Shown here: positions 26,649-36,838 of the stretch, one piece after another
Numbering within the stretch: position 1 is the stretch's first letter
Layout of the letters: every line of letters starts with the position of its first letter
From: JAGTVG01 sp963820995
GTDB lineage: Bacteria; Bacteroidota; Bacteroidia; Cytophagales; Cyclobacteriaceae
Reading direction: 5' to 3'
Assembly: GCA_963820995.1 (NCBI GenBank)
Contig: CAWGCL010000004.1
Coordinates: 1,116,001 to 1,180,000, forward strand
Length of the DNA stretch: 64,000 bases
The notes under the pieces: generated by a model
Databases searched by the model: none
Told to the model about the DNA's origin: nothing
Seen by the model: the letters and a program-made list of their open reading frames with translations, nothing else
Made by a program: the position numbers and the translations under genes

Positions 26649-27467
26649 CTAGTTTTCTTTAGTGCTTTCAAGGAATTTGGCTGTTTCCTTTATCAGGTCG
26701 TTATGGCCAGCTTGCAGAATAGTGATGTTAGAGTCTACTTCTTTGTTTTGCGTTAAGAAATTAAAATGTTTTTCAAGGATTATTTTATCCTCTTTGCCCA
26801 GGAAAATGGATATTGGAATCTGGTGCCTGATTAACAAATGAATGATTCGATCTTTACTAAATCGAAGCTTTCGAAAGAACATCCAGGTATAGAATACCTT
26901 TTCCCGCTTTTCAAAGGAGTTCATCTGTGATTTTGCAAATCGTATTACACCCGGATGGACCAATCCCAGATAAGCCATTGAATCAGAGAGTATGAATAAG
27001 TTATCAGGATGTTTTATAAAATATTTAAATAACGACCTGCTTACTCTTGATCCGGTTCCAAGGCTATACCAGATATTGGTTCTGAAACCATCTGGCGCTA
27101 TTAATAACATCTTTTCAATTTTTTCAGGGAAAAGTTCCAATATTGCAATGGAAATTTTAGCTCCAATACTAAATCCAATGTTGGTAAATCCGGCAATGTG
27201 GTTCTTCTCAAAAAATCTCTTAAAAAAAACCTTTAAAATATCCAATGAAGCCGGGAAGCCTGTTTTTATGGTGGTGTCGTTTCCGTGAAAAGGCAGGTTA
27301 AAGCAGTATATTGTGTATTCTTGCCCATAAATCGATTCAAAAGGGGCATAATAGCTGTTGTCCTGGCCAAAACCATGGAAAGCAATGGCATTTTTATTTC
27401 CCTTACCAACCTTAATGTATTTAAGATCCAGCAGATTTTCTTCTTCGATATTTCCCAAAGCAGCCAA
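26649..27467 (-). CDS. Alpha/beta hydrolase
   Basis: The 272-residue protein has the alpha/beta-hydrolase layout: AIAFHGFGQDN (oxyanion HG motif), NIGFSIGAKISIA with the nucleophilic Ser in GFSIG, an acidic residue in GKEDKI (about residue 227), and a late His in LQAGHNDL. No signal peptide is seen, so it is cytoplasmic. The substrate is unknown. It is convergent with the MbnH copy 2 gene. Upstream, 27468-28054 contains no convincing gene. Confidence 0.85.
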   Translation of the reverse strand: MAALGNIEEENLLDLKYIKVGKGNKNAIAFHGFGQDNSYYAPFESIYGQEYTIYCFNLPFHGNDTTIKTGFPASLDILKVFFKRFFEKNHIAGFTNIGFSIGAKISIAILELFPEKIEKMLLIAPDGFRTNIWYSLGTGSRVSRSLFKYFIKHPDNLFILSDSMAYLGLVHPGVIRFAKSQMNSFEKREKVFYTWMFFRKLRFSKDRIIHLLIRHQIPISIFLGKEDKIILEKHFNFLTQNKEVDSNITILQAGHNDLIKETAKFLESTKEN

Positions 27468-27757
27468 AACGATGACAGAGTTTGTATGCTATACAATAAA
27501 TGTAAACTTAGTTTAAATACTTCGAAAACCAATAATCAGATTGTTTAGAGATATGAACCATAAGGAAATTTTTCAATTTTCACTCGCCCGGGAATGTTTA
27601 AGGCTAATCCAGAACTTTCTAAATCTTTTTGTGATCAACAGTAAATTCCCGACGTTCACCGGTAATTAAAGATCACTCACCGAAAATAGCTATACCTGTT
27701 CGTCATAGGCGCGTATTGATAAAATAGAGAATGGTATTTCATTAAAAATTTAATTTT

Positions 27758-28015
27758 ATGCATACTTTAAACATCTTAATAGCTGACATCTTACCCCATA
27801 TTATAGATTTGATCTTTGTCCTTGCCATACTAAGATTCATCTTTATCCTTGGGATAGTATTTGCCTTGATCCTGGCTAATGGAGTATGTCCAAAGCCCAC
27901 CTGGTTGAGTACTAATAACAGTGACCGGATATCCCCATTCATTACCACTGAAGTAAATTTTAACAAATTTTTAATTGGTTTTTCTAAACCTTTTTCCCCT
28001 AATAAAGTATACTAG
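27758..28015 (+). CDS. Small putative membrane protein, doubtful
   Basis: An 85-residue open frame with a run of hydrophobic residues (DLIFVLAILRFIFILGIVFALILANG) and a polar tail. I do not recognise a family. It sits between the hydrolase and the TetR gene. An overlapping open frame on the other strand (27742-27966) is also plausible, so either may be chance. The rest of 27468-28054 (587 bases) shows nothing else that I can support, apart from a 38-codon open frame at 27556. Confidence 0.3.
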   Translation: MHTLNILIADILPHIIDLIFVLAILRFIFILGIVFALILANGVCPKPTWLSTNNSDRISPFITTEVNFNKFLIGFSKPFSPNKVY

Positions 28016-28054
28016 TAAAAAACTTAGAAGAATTTTAAAGTTTCCGGCGTTCCG

Positions 28055-28681
28055 ATGGAGGATATATCAGATAAAATATTAAAAACGGCAGGTAGTTTAT
28101 TCCTTAAATATGGAGTAAAAAGTATTAGTATGGATGATATAGCAAGAGAGCTATCCATTTCAAAGAAAACCATTTATCATTTTTTCAAGGATAAGAACGA
28201 AATTGTCTATCTCATTTCCGAAAGATTCCTGAAGGAACAAGAAGATAAGTTTGAAAAAGTCCAGAATGAATCGAAAGATCCTATTGAACTGCTCTACGGC
28301 GGCACCCTGCATGCACGTGATATTTTTGAAAAGATAAACCCTTACGTATTATTTGATATCAGGAAATATTACAAGGAGGCATGGAGTTTATACCTGGATT
28401 TTGAGAAGAATGTGATGTTTCGATCTTTAGTTACTACGCTTGAGGAGGGTATTCAAAAAGGATTTTTCAGAGCTGACATTGATGTTCAGATACTCGCAAC
28501 ACTGCGAATGGAAGAAATCAAGCTTGCTTTTGATAAGGATGTGTTCCCTAATGAATCCTTTAATTTCAAGGAAGTCCAGTATCAGATCCTGGATCATTTT
28601 TTTTACGGCATTATGACCGATAAAGGAAATGCCTTATTAAATAATTACAAAGAAAATTATGTTACAAATGATCAGATTTAG
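28055..28681 (+). CDS. TetR/AcrR family regulator
   Basis: The 208-residue protein has an N-terminal TetR helix-turn-helix, SISMDDIARELSISKKTIYH (about residues 25-44), followed by FFKDKNEIVYLISE. The C-terminal ligand domain is variable, as is usual. It is the first gene of a TetR-TolC-MFP-RND group and overlaps the TolC-like gene by 23 bases, so it very probably controls that efflux operon and itself. No operator palindrome is obvious in the 40 bases upstream. Confidence 0.9.
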   Translation: MEDISDKILKTAGSLFLKYGVKSISMDDIARELSISKKTIYHFFKDKNEIVYLISERFLKEQEDKFEKVQNESKDPIELLYGGTLHARDIFEKINPYVLFDIRKYYKEAWSLYLDFEKNVMFRSLVTTLEEGIQKGFFRADIDVQILATLRMEEIKLAFDKDVFPNESFNFKEVQYQILDHFFYGIMTDKGNALLNNYKENYVTNDQI

Positions 28682-30062
28682 AATCATTCATATAGTAATT
28701 ATACTTACCCTGTTGCCTTTCATTGCACTTGGAGGGAATTTGGATGAGCCTGTAGAGGAGGTCAAATACTTTACTTTACAGGATTGTATCGATTACGCCA
28801 TCTCCAACAATCAAAGTGTGAAAATTGCGGAATTGGAGAAAAAGGTATCGCAAGCAAAGGTTGGGGAGTATTTATCTCAGGGACTGCCACAGGTTGATGC
28901 CAATGTCAGTTTCAATAAAAATTTCATTATAAGAAAAACTTTTATTCCGGAAAAGATCTTTAATCCGAGTGCCCCGGACGATGCATTTATGGAGGTGGCT
29001 TTTGGAACACCATATGATGGTATAATTGGTCTTAATGTTTCCCAGATGATATTCAAAGGTTCGTTCTTTGTGGGCATGTCAGCGTCAAAGACCTTTGTGG
29101 AGTTGTCTACCAGGGAACACATACAAACACAGATCGATGTGGTTGAGGCAGTTTCCAAAGCTTATTATACTGTTTTAGTGAATGAGATAGGCATCAATCT
29201 TCTCGAAGCCAATCAGAGCAGACTGGATTCACTCTTAAATGATACCAGGATTATGTATGAGAATGGTTTTGCAGAGAAAATAGATGTAAACAGGACGCAG
29301 GTGGAATTCAATAATATAAATACCCAATTATCAAATGCCCGTAAGCTATTGATCATAAGCAAACAGCTTTTAAAATATCAGATGGGTATGCCTGTAGGGG
29401 AAGACCTTGAAATAACTGAAAGGTTGGAGGATATAGAGTTTCAGATGGAAGAACTTTTCGGCCTTGAAGCCAGTTATCAGCGAAGGATAGATTACTCTGT
29501 ACTACAAACAAGAGAAGAACTGGCCTATTTGAATATGAAAAACAATAAGGTACAATATATCCCAAATATCGACCTGGTGCTCGGTTGGGGAATGAATGCC
29601 GGGGTGGCGGATTTCAGCAACCTCTGGAAGTTCGGCGATCCGATGGTCTATCCAAACTACCAGTTGGCTGGCATCTCCATGTTTATTCCGATTTTTGACG
29701 GATTGTATAAATCTAAACTGATACAACAGAACAAACTGCAGATCCAGCAACTGGGTTATCAGAAAAAAATGCTTGAGAATTCAATAAACCTGGAAGTAGA
29801 TGATAAAAGAACAAGTGTTCAGTCGAACCTGGACCAGCTTGAAAACCAGATGGAAAATATGAAACTGGCTGAAGAAGTATTTAGCACCTCCAGGATAAAG
29901 TATCAGGAAGGAGTAGGATCCAATCTGGAAGTAATTGAGGCCGACAATGCCTATGTGGCAGCTCAAACCAATTATTACAATGCCTTATATGATGTCTTAT
30001 TATCAAAAATTGAACTTGAAAAAGCACTTGGAGTATTAGAAGTAAATTATAATGAAGAATAA
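28659..30062 (+). CDS. TolC-family outer-membrane efflux protein
   Basis: The 467-residue protein has a signal peptide (ending ...IALGGN) and the TolC layout: two repeats of coiled-coil and strand segments, with LQDCIDYAISNNQSVKIAELEKKV near the start and GVGSNLEVIEADNAYVAAQ near the end. It is the outer-membrane duct of a tripartite pump. A second ATG at 28668 is as good a start. It overlaps the TetR gene and the next MFP gene, consistent with one operon. Confidence 0.93.
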   Translation: MLQMIRFRIIHIVIILTLLPFIALGGNLDEPVEEVKYFTLQDCIDYAISNNQSVKIAELEKKVSQAKVGEYLSQGLPQVDANVSFNKNFIIRKTFIPEKIFNPSAPDDAFMEVAFGTPYDGIIGLNVSQMIFKGSFFVGMSASKTFVELSTREHIQTQIDVVEAVSKAYYTVLVNEIGINLLEANQSRLDSLLNDTRIMYENGFAEKIDVNRTQVEFNNINTQLSNARKLLIISKQLLKYQMGMPVGEDLEITERLEDIEFQMEELFGLEASYQRRIDYSVLQTREELAYLNMKNNKVQYIPNIDLVLGWGMNAGVADFSNLWKFGDPMVYPNYQLAGISMFIPIFDGLYKSKLIQQNKLQIQQLGYQKKMLENSINLEVDDKRTSVQSNLDQLENQMENMKLAEEVFSTSRIKYQEGVGSNLEVIEADNAYVAAQTNYYNALYDVLLSKIELEKALGVLEVNYNEE

Positions 30063-30063
30063 T

Positions 30064-31218
30064 ATGAAATTCAACAAAACCCTATCAATATTATTTGCAG
30101 GCTTTTTAATTGCCTCATGCCAGAATTCCAGCACACTGGATGAGAAAAAGGCTGAATTAAAAGCAAAAAGGACTGAGATGGCAGATTTGAAGAATTCGAT
30201 CAGTCAGTTAGAGCAGGAAATTGCAGATATGGATCCCGAATTTGCAAAAACAAACAGAAAAGCGACTTTGATAAACACTGTTCCAGTGACAAGTGGGCAT
30301 TTTGAGAGTTTTATTGAGGTCAATGGTTCTGTGGAATCCAGGAAAAATGTGGTGATCTCCGCAGAAACTCCGGGCCTGATCGAAAAGATCTATGTGGTTG
30401 AAGGAGAGGCTGTAAGGGCCGGGCAAACTCTGATTCGGCTCAACAATGAAATATTGATGCGAAGTTACGAAGAATTACAAACCAGTTACGAGTTGGCTAA
30501 AACCATGTACGAAAGGCAATCCAATCTATGGGATCAGAAGATCGGTACTGAAATGCAATACCTGGAGGCAAAGAACAGGAAAGAATCATTGGAGAATCAA
30601 ATTAAGACATTGAAAACTCAGATTCAGAAAACTTATATTAAGGCACCTTTTTCAGGAACCATTAACCAGCTTGAAGCTAAACTTGGCCAGTATGCTCAAC
30701 CAACGGTTCAATTGATCAGGCTCGTTAGTTTGGAGAACCTATATATCAAGGCGGATGTCTCAGAAGCATATATCGGGTCAATTAAAAAGGGAGATTCTAC
30801 AATAGTTACCTTTTCGTCTATAAATCAGGAATTTGAAACCACGATCTCATCTATCGGTCAGGTGATCAACCGTGATAATAGGACCTTTTCAGTTGAGGTT
30901 AAGGTTCCAAAGCTTCCAGTTCCTTTAAAACCAAATCTGGTTGCTGTAGTTAAAATTAAAGACTTTGAATCAGACAATGCAATAGTAGTGCCCAACAACC
31001 TGATTCAAAAGGACAGCAAGGGCGATTACGTATATATTGTAGCAAAGAATTCAGAGAACCTTGTGGCTAGAAAAGTGCCTGTTGAAAGAGGTAAAACCTA
31101 TAGGAACCAAACCATGATCATTAAAGGTCTTAACGGAGACGAAGAATTAATCAATGAAGGATTCAGGGACGTTAATGATGGTGTCAATGTAAACGTGGTT
31201 GAAGGATCAGTAATCTGA
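30064..31218 (+). CDS. RND efflux periplasmic adaptor (membrane fusion protein)
   Basis: I prefer ATG 30064, two codons past the TolC stop, since it gives a clean lipoprotein leader (LIASCQN); the ATG at 30052 is possible. The body has a coiled-coil spacer near the N-terminus, the lipoyl-like half SVESRKNVVISAETPGLIEKI, a long alpha-hairpin (residues about 120-185), and the second half ...TYIKAPFSGTINQLEAKLGQY. It links the RND pump to the TolC-like duct. Together with the flanking genes it makes a standard tripartite exporter. Confidence 0.94.
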   Translation: MKFNKTLSILFAGFLIASCQNSSTLDEKKAELKAKRTEMADLKNSISQLEQEIADMDPEFAKTNRKATLINTVPVTSGHFESFIEVNGSVESRKNVVISAETPGLIEKIYVVEGEAVRAGQTLIRLNNEILMRSYEELQTSYELAKTMYERQSNLWDQKIGTEMQYLEAKNRKESLENQIKTLKTQIQKTYIKAPFSGTINQLEAKLGQYAQPTVQLIRLVSLENLYIKADVSEAYIGSIKKGDSTIVTFSSINQEFETTISSIGQVINRDNRTFSVEVKVPKLPVPLKPNLVAVVKIKDFESDNAIVVPNNLIQKDSKGDYVYIVAKNSENLVARKVPVERGKTYRNQTMIIKGLNGDEELINEGFRDVNDGVNVNVVEGSVI

Positions 31219-31234
31219 TAATAAAGACAGTATA

Positions 31235-34200
31235 ATGGTTGATAAAAAAGATTCAAAAAAGTCGATTGTAAGGGAATTTGGTCTTAGTACCCTTGCAATC
31301 AATAACAGGACCAGCGTCATAATATTAACTTTAATAATTGTATTTCTGGGGATTAACGCCTATTTGACCATTCCTAAGGAAATGGCGCCAGAGGTAAAAA
31401 TACCCTATGTACACGTCAGTACCCCTTATCCCGGGAATTCACCAGTAGATATCGAGAACCTGATCACCAGGCCAATCGAAAAAGAGATTAAACCTATTAC
31501 AGGCATCAAGAACATAACTTCTACTTCAATACAGGATTTTTCGATCATTCTGGTTGAATTTAATCCTGAGGAAGATATTGCAAAAGCCCTGCAGGATGTT
31601 AAAGATGCTGTAGATAAAGCCAAAAGCGAATTGCCAAGCGATCTGGATACAGATCCAAATGTAATAGATATTGATATAAATGAAATGCCCATCATTTATG
31701 TAAATCTGTACGGGAATTATACATTAAATGAGCTTAAAAAATATGCTGAGATCCTGGAAGATGAGATTGAAAAGCTCCCTGAAATCTCAAAATGCGATAT
31801 AAAGGGTGCCCTGGAAAGAGAGATCAGGGTCGATGCCGACATATTTAAAATGGATGCCACCCAGGTGAATTTTGGGGATATCATGAACGCCATTGCTGCA
31901 GAAAATGTGACCATGTCAGGGGGTAATATCCGTGGGACAGATTATCAGAGATCGCTCAGGGTAGTCGGTGAATTCAGCTCAGTCTCAGAAATCGAAGATA
32001 TTGTTGTCAGTGATGAAAATGGAAATATAGTCTATTTGAGAGATGTGGCTGAAGTCAGGGACTCTTATGAAGAAAGAAAAAGTTATTCCAGGTCCAAAAG
32101 CCTGCCGGTTGTAACCGTTGACGTCGTGAAAAGAGCAGGGGAAAACCTGATCATCGCCTCCGATAAAATAAAAGAAATTGTTGCCCAGGTAACCAAAGAA
32201 AGGTTTCCGGATGATCTGAATGTTTCCCTTACCAATGATATGTCAAAATACACCCGCAGTATGGTTGATAATCTTCAGAACTCCATTATTACTGGTGTTA
32301 TCCTGGTTACCCTGACGCTGATGTTTTTCATGGGATTAAGGAATGCCACTTTTGTAGGTATCGCCATTCCATTGTCAATGTTTATGTCCTTCATGATACT
32401 GAATGCCATAGGTTATACCGCAAATATGATGGTCTTATTTGGCCTGATCCTGGCGCTGGGTATGCTGGTTGATAACGGTATCGTGGTAGTTGAAAACATT
32501 TACCGGATGATGCAGGAAGGGGCCTCACCAATAAAGGCTGCCAAAGAAGGGGTGGGTGAAGTAGCTATGCCGATCATTACCTCTACTGTAACGACACTTG
32601 CAGCTTTTTTCCCTCTGGTATTCTGGACTGGTATTATGGGAGAGTTCATGAAATACCTGCCAATAACCCTGATCATAGTGTTATCCTCTTCCTTATTTGT
32701 GGCTCTGGTTATCAATCCTGTACTTACCTCGATGTATATGAAGTTACAGGAAAGAAAGCCCCGGAAAATGAGACTTTTTGTTATATCCATGATTTTATTG
32801 GCTATAGGAATAATGTTCGACCTTGCAGGGATCTATGTAATTGGTAACTTGTTTATACTTGTAACCCTTTTCATACCTTTCAATTTGCATATACTTATTC
32901 CCGGTGTCAAGTTATTTCAGGACAGGTTCATTCCGTACCTGGAAGCCATGTACTCCAGGATCATTAATTATGCATTACATGGAAGAAGACCATATGTGTT
33001 CTTTGCTGCTACATTTGTTCTTCTTTTCGTGTCGATTGTCCTGGTTGGTATACGGCAACCAAAAATAAGCCTTTTCCCATCCAGTGAACCGGATTATGTA
33101 TATATCTACATTCAAAAACCAATTGGTGTAGATATTGAAAATACAAACCGTTTTACGCTTAATATGGAGAAAGAGCTCACAGAATTGCTAAGGCCTTATG
33201 ACCATGCTGTTGAATCTATCATCGCCCAGGTGGGAGAAGGAGCTTCTGACCCGAACGATTTTACAGGAGGACAGGCCACGCCAAATAAAGGATTGATTGC
33301 TATTTCCTTTGTGGAGTATGAGTTCAGGGATGGCGTGAGTACCTCTGCAATCATGGAAGAGATCCGGAATACATTTAATAAATACCCTGGCGTACAGATC
33401 ACCGTTGATAAAGAAGAGATGGGGCCGCCTGTTGGAAAGCCAATCAATATTGAAATCTCCGGAGAAAACCTGGAACGGCTCATTGCATTGACTGACAAAG
33501 TGAAGAACAGGATCAACGAAGCAAATTATCCAGGTATTGAGGAATTGAAATCTGATCTCGAGGTCGGCAAACCTGAACTGCTGGTTAAGATCGACAGGGA
33601 CAAGGCAGGCAGGTTTGGTATTTCCACAAATCAGATCGCTTCGGAATTAAGGACAGCATTATTTGGATTGGAAGTATCAAAATATAAAGACGGTGAAGAC
33701 GAATATCCGATACAATTACGGCTTAAAGACGAATACCGCTATGATGTTGACGCCATGATCAATAAAAGGATCACTTTCATGGACAATAAAGGGAATTGGC
33801 GGCAGATCCCTATTTCCTCTGTGGCGAATATAGAATATTCTACGACCTATGGATCGATCAAACGTAAAGACCTTGACCGCGTAATCACCCTGTATTCGAA
33901 TGTGAAAGAAGGGTATAATGCCAACGAGATCATTACTGAACTAAAGACACTAGTAGCTGATATGGAACTCCCTGATGGATATGATATCCGGTTTACGGGT
34001 GAACAGGAGGAACAGGCAGAGTCCAGTGAGTTTCTTATGCGTGCCCTTATAATTGCTGTGTTCTCAATATTCCTGATCATTGTCGCACAATTTAACTCAG
34101 TGATATCCCCATTCATAATCATCCTTTCAGTGTTATTCAGTACCATTGGAGTATTCCTGGGATTGGTAGCTTTCAACATGGACTTTGTAATTATCATGAC

Positions 34201-34636
34201 CGGCATCGGTATTATCTCTCTAGCTGGTGTGGTTGTAAATAATGCAATCGTACTGATAGATTATACCAACCTGGTCAGAAAACGAAGAAGGGCTGAACTA
34301 AGCATCCCTGAAGATCAACTCCTTCCTTATGAAGAATTATTGTCCAGTATCCAGGTGGCAGGAAAAACCAGGTTGCGCCCTGTCCTTCTTACCGCGATAA
34401 CAACGGTCCTTGGATTATTCCCAATGGCAATAGGTCTGAATATTGATTTCATTGGCTTATTCTCAGAGCTGGATCCAAATTTCTATATTGGAGGCAGTAG
34501 TGCTGATTTCTGGGGGCCTATGGCATGGACAGTAATATTTGGATTAAGCTTCGCCACATTTCTGACGCTGATCATTGTTCCGGTTATGTATCTGCTTTCC
34601 GATAAGATGGTCCATAAGTTTAAGAACGGGAATTAG
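31235..34636 (+). CDS. RND efflux pump permease
   Basis: The 1133-residue protein has the typical AcrB-type duplication: an N-terminal helix, two large periplasmic loops and the membrane helices following each (for example TGVILVTLTLMFFMGLR and AVFSIFLIIVAQFNSV). The helix-4-like segment LFGLILALGMLVDNGIVVVENIY carries the acidic Asp of the proton pathway. Substrate specificity is unknown. Its 16-base spacing from the adaptor gene shows operon membership. Length is a bit above the usual 1030 to 1060 because of an extra hydrophobic segment near residue 510-555. Confidence 0.95.
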   Translation: MVDKKDSKKSIVREFGLSTLAINNRTSVIILTLIIVFLGINAYLTIPKEMAPEVKIPYVHVSTPYPGNSPVDIENLITRPIEKEIKPITGIKNITSTSIQDFSIILVEFNPEEDIAKALQDVKDAVDKAKSELPSDLDTDPNVIDIDINEMPIIYVNLYGNYTLNELKKYAEILEDEIEKLPEISKCDIKGALEREIRVDADIFKMDATQVNFGDIMNAIAAENVTMSGGNIRGTDYQRSLRVVGEFSSVSEIEDIVVSDENGNIVYLRDVAEVRDSYEERKSYSRSKSLPVVTVDVVKRAGENLIIASDKIKEIVAQVTKERFPDDLNVSLTNDMSKYTRSMVDNLQNSIITGVILVTLTLMFFMGLRNATFVGIAIPLSMFMSFMILNAIGYTANMMVLFGLILALGMLVDNGIVVVENIYRMMQEGASPIKAAKEGVGEVAMPIITSTVTTLAAFFPLVFWTGIMGEFMKYLPITLIIVLSSSLFVALVINPVLTSMYMKLQERKPRKMRLFVISMILLAIGIMFDLAGIYVIGNLFILVTLFIPFNLHILIPGVKLFQDRFIPYLEAMYSRIINYALHGRRPYVFFAATFVLLFVSIVLVGIRQPKISLFPSSEPDYVYIYIQKPIGVDIENTNRFTLNMEKELTELLRPYDHAVESIIAQVGEGASDPNDFTGGQATPNKGLIAISFVEYEFRDGVSTSAIMEEIRNTFNKYPGVQITVDKEEMGPPVGKPINIEISGENLERLIALTDKVKNRINEANYPGIEELKSDLEVGKPELLVKIDRDKAGRFGISTNQIASELRTALFGLEVSKYKDGEDEYPIQLRLKDEYRYDVDAMINKRITFMDNKGNWRQIPISSVANIEYSTTYGSIKRKDLDRVITLYSNVKEGYNANEIITELKTLVADMELPDGYDIRFTGEQEEQAESSEFLMRALIIAVFSIFLIIVAQFNSVISPFIIILSVLFSTIGVFLGLVAFNMDFVIIMTGIGIISLAGVVVNNAIVLIDYTNLVRKRRRAELSIPEDQLLPYEELLSSIQVAGKTRLRPVLLTAITTVLGLFPMAIGLNIDFIGLFSELDPNFYIGGSSADFWGPMAWTVIFGLSFATFLTLIIVPVMYLLSDKMVHKFKNGN

Positions 34637-34849
34637 TTATACTGGAAACATATTCAGAAAAATCAGGTTTATGATAATATGCTTAAAGAACTGCGGCTAT
34701 ATGGAAAGTTTGTGGTTTTGCGAGATATGATACAGGTGCTTTTACTCGCAAGAACAAGAAATTAATTAAAAGAACATGGAAGAATTCCTTATTGGATTCT
34801 CTGACAACATTAAAGAAACTGATTTTGGAAATGTATAATTCTCATTGGA

Positions 34850-36100
34850 ATGAATAAATTGTTGGTAATACCAATATTAGGTTTGATTCTTCTTGTGATC
34901 GACCTCTATGTCTTTCAGGCCTTCAGGGTAATTGCTAAAGATAAGAGCGCAACATGGAAGAGAACGATATACCTGGGATACTGGGGATTGACTTTGATTA
35001 CATTTCTGTCATTCTTGTCCTATAATCTTCTCCCACCAGATACTTTCCCTCAGCAATTCAGGTATTTTATGATCGTTAGCGTGACAATTATTTATTTTGC
35101 CAAATTGTTTTCTGTGGTTTTCCTTTTTATGGATGATCTGCTACGTCTTGGGAAAAAATTTATTGGTTTCTTCATAAAGAAGGAAGTTATTGATGATTCT
35201 GAATCATCTAAGATATCAAGGTCGCAGTTTTTAGCAAAAACCGCAGCCATAGCTGGCGCCATTCCTATGGTAGCGATGACTTTTGGAATCGTCTCCGGTG
35301 CCCATGATTACAGAATCCGCAGGCAGAAACTCAAGTTCCCTGATCTTCCTTCTTCATTTGACGGATTAAAGATCATTCAGATTTCAGATATACACTCAGG
35401 AAGCTTTTATAATAAAACAGCAGTAAAAGGCGGAGTAGATATGCTCCTTGAGGAAAAGCCCGATGCCATATTCTTTACCGGTGACCTGGTGAATGATGAA
35501 ACCAGAGAGGTGAAGGATTATATTGATGTATTTGATAAGGTCAAAGCACCTTTGGGGGTATATTCGACGACCGGGAATCACGATTATGGGAATTATCGGA
35601 TATGGCCTTCTGCGAAGGCGAAAGATCAGAATTTTAAAGACCTTATCGAGGCGCACAAATTACTCGGTTGGGATCTTTTGATGAACGAGCACCGGTTCCT
35701 TGAAGTGGATGGAGAACGTATTGCTATTATTGGTATTGAGAATTGGGGTACAGGCAGGTTCCCAAAATATGGAAAGATGGAACTGGCTTATCCAGGAACT
35801 GAGGATACCCCCTTTAAGATCCTATTATCTCATGATCCAAGCCATTGGGATGCCCAGGTACGCAGGGAATATCCTGATATCGATTTGATGCTGGCGGGTC
35901 ATACACATGGATTCCAATTCGGTATAGAAACCGGCGATTTTAAATGGAGCCCTTCACAATGGATGTATAAACAATGGGCTGATCTTTATCAGGAGGACAA
36001 CCAATACCTATATGTTAACAGAGGGTATGGATACATCGGATATCCAGGCAGGATTGGCATTTTACCGGAAATCACAGTTATCGAACTCCAGAAAGCGTAA
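34850..36100 (+). CDS. Membrane metallophosphoesterase
   Basis: The 416-residue protein has about four N-terminal membrane helices (residues 4-20, 40-60, 72-92, 130-150) and a C-terminal calcineurin-like domain with the expected metal motifs: QISDIHSG, FTGDLVND, TGNHDYG, LLSHDP and LAGHTHGFQFG. The organisation resembles the YkuE/LpxG-like group of membrane-linked phosphoesterases acting on lipids or nucleotides. It follows the RND gene by 213 bases, so co-transcription is uncertain. That gap has an open frame of about 60 codons with no start codon, which I regard as chance. Confidence 0.9.
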   Translation: MNKLLVIPILGLILLVIDLYVFQAFRVIAKDKSATWKRTIYLGYWGLTLITFLSFLSYNLLPPDTFPQQFRYFMIVSVTIIYFAKLFSVVFLFMDDLLRLGKKFIGFFIKKEVIDDSESSKISRSQFLAKTAAIAGAIPMVAMTFGIVSGAHDYRIRRQKLKFPDLPSSFDGLKIIQISDIHSGSFYNKTAVKGGVDMLLEEKPDAIFFTGDLVNDETREVKDYIDVFDKVKAPLGVYSTTGNHDYGNYRIWPSAKAKDQNFKDLIEAHKLLGWDLLMNEHRFLEVDGERIAIIGIENWGTGRFPKYGKMELAYPGTEDTPFKILLSHDPSHWDAQVRREYPDIDLMLAGHTHGFQFGIETGDFKWSPSQWMYKQWADLYQEDNQYLYVNRGYGYIGYPGRIGILPEITVIELQKA

Positions 36101-36366
36101 GCCGGTCCTTATGGATCCAGCCCTTTTAAATTTATATACTTTTCTTTCAGCTATGATCGATTCTAGTGCAATCTGACTTGGATTTCGATTGATTGTCTCC
36201 CTCATTAGATTTCATTCAAGTACAATTCACATTTGATCTACCTGAATCATATTTCTTAACAGATGTAAATCAAAGACAATTCTTCAAAAATATGAATTCT
36301 ACTGTATCATTTTTGTAAAATCTGCAGAAAGCGTTACATATACTACCCATGTAATACCTCGAAAAT

Positions 36367-36705
36367 CTATGTATTTTTTGAGATTCGATATTCCGGATCT
36401 ATCCACATGGGCTTTTCCCTGAAGATAGTATAATCAACGCCTCCCCTGAGAATCCTTTCTTTATTTAGCTTATCCCAGTTTTCTTCCCACAAAGACACAT
36501 TCAGGGCATCTGATTCGATATTATTAATTTCTTCTTCTGTGGGAAGTACCAGGTTAGGGTTCATCTTAATAATACGTTCATACATTTCTCTAAAGAAATA
36601 ACTTTCATACCTGGATTCTTTTAATTCCAGCCAATAGTCCTGGACTTGTTCTTTTGACATTTTATCTACCAGGCGGATATCTCCAATTCGTGTCGAGGTT
36701 TTCAT
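36367..36705 (-). CDS. Hypothetical protein
   Basis: A 112-residue hydrophilic protein, rich in Glu, Lys, Arg and Trp, without signal peptide or membrane segment. Features are RIGDIRLVDKMSKEQVQDYW at the N-terminus and a conserved-looking C-terminus (GGVDYTIFREKPMWID). I recognise no family. It is divergent from the B3/B4 protein, from which it is separated by 133 bases of AT-rich sequence. The ORF is isolated but reads like a real gene by composition and length. Confidence 0.6.
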   Translation of the reverse strand: MKTSTRIGDIRLVDKMSKEQVQDYWLELKESRYESYFFREMYERIIKMNPNLVLPTEEEINNIESDALNVSLWEENWDKLNKERILRGGVDYTIFREKPMWIDPEYRISKNT

Positions 36706-36838
36706 ATTGATTAAATACTAATAAAGTTAGTAAATATACTAATAAAATTAATATTAATAAAAATATTGGCAAATGTTTTTTTACTATAAATTATCATAAT
36801 ATGTATCTTCGAATATGGATATAACAATTTAAATTAAG

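Noticed and set aside
27742..27966. 74-codon minus-strand frame opposite the putative membrane protein
   Set aside because: It is the reverse strand of a hydrophobic stretch, with no recognisable domain or start signal. Kept only as a doubt in the 27758 entry.
34637..34849. About 60-codon open frame upstream of the metallophosphoesterase
   Set aside because: It lacks a start codon at a sensible position and reads as lysine-rich chance sequence in AT-rich DNA.
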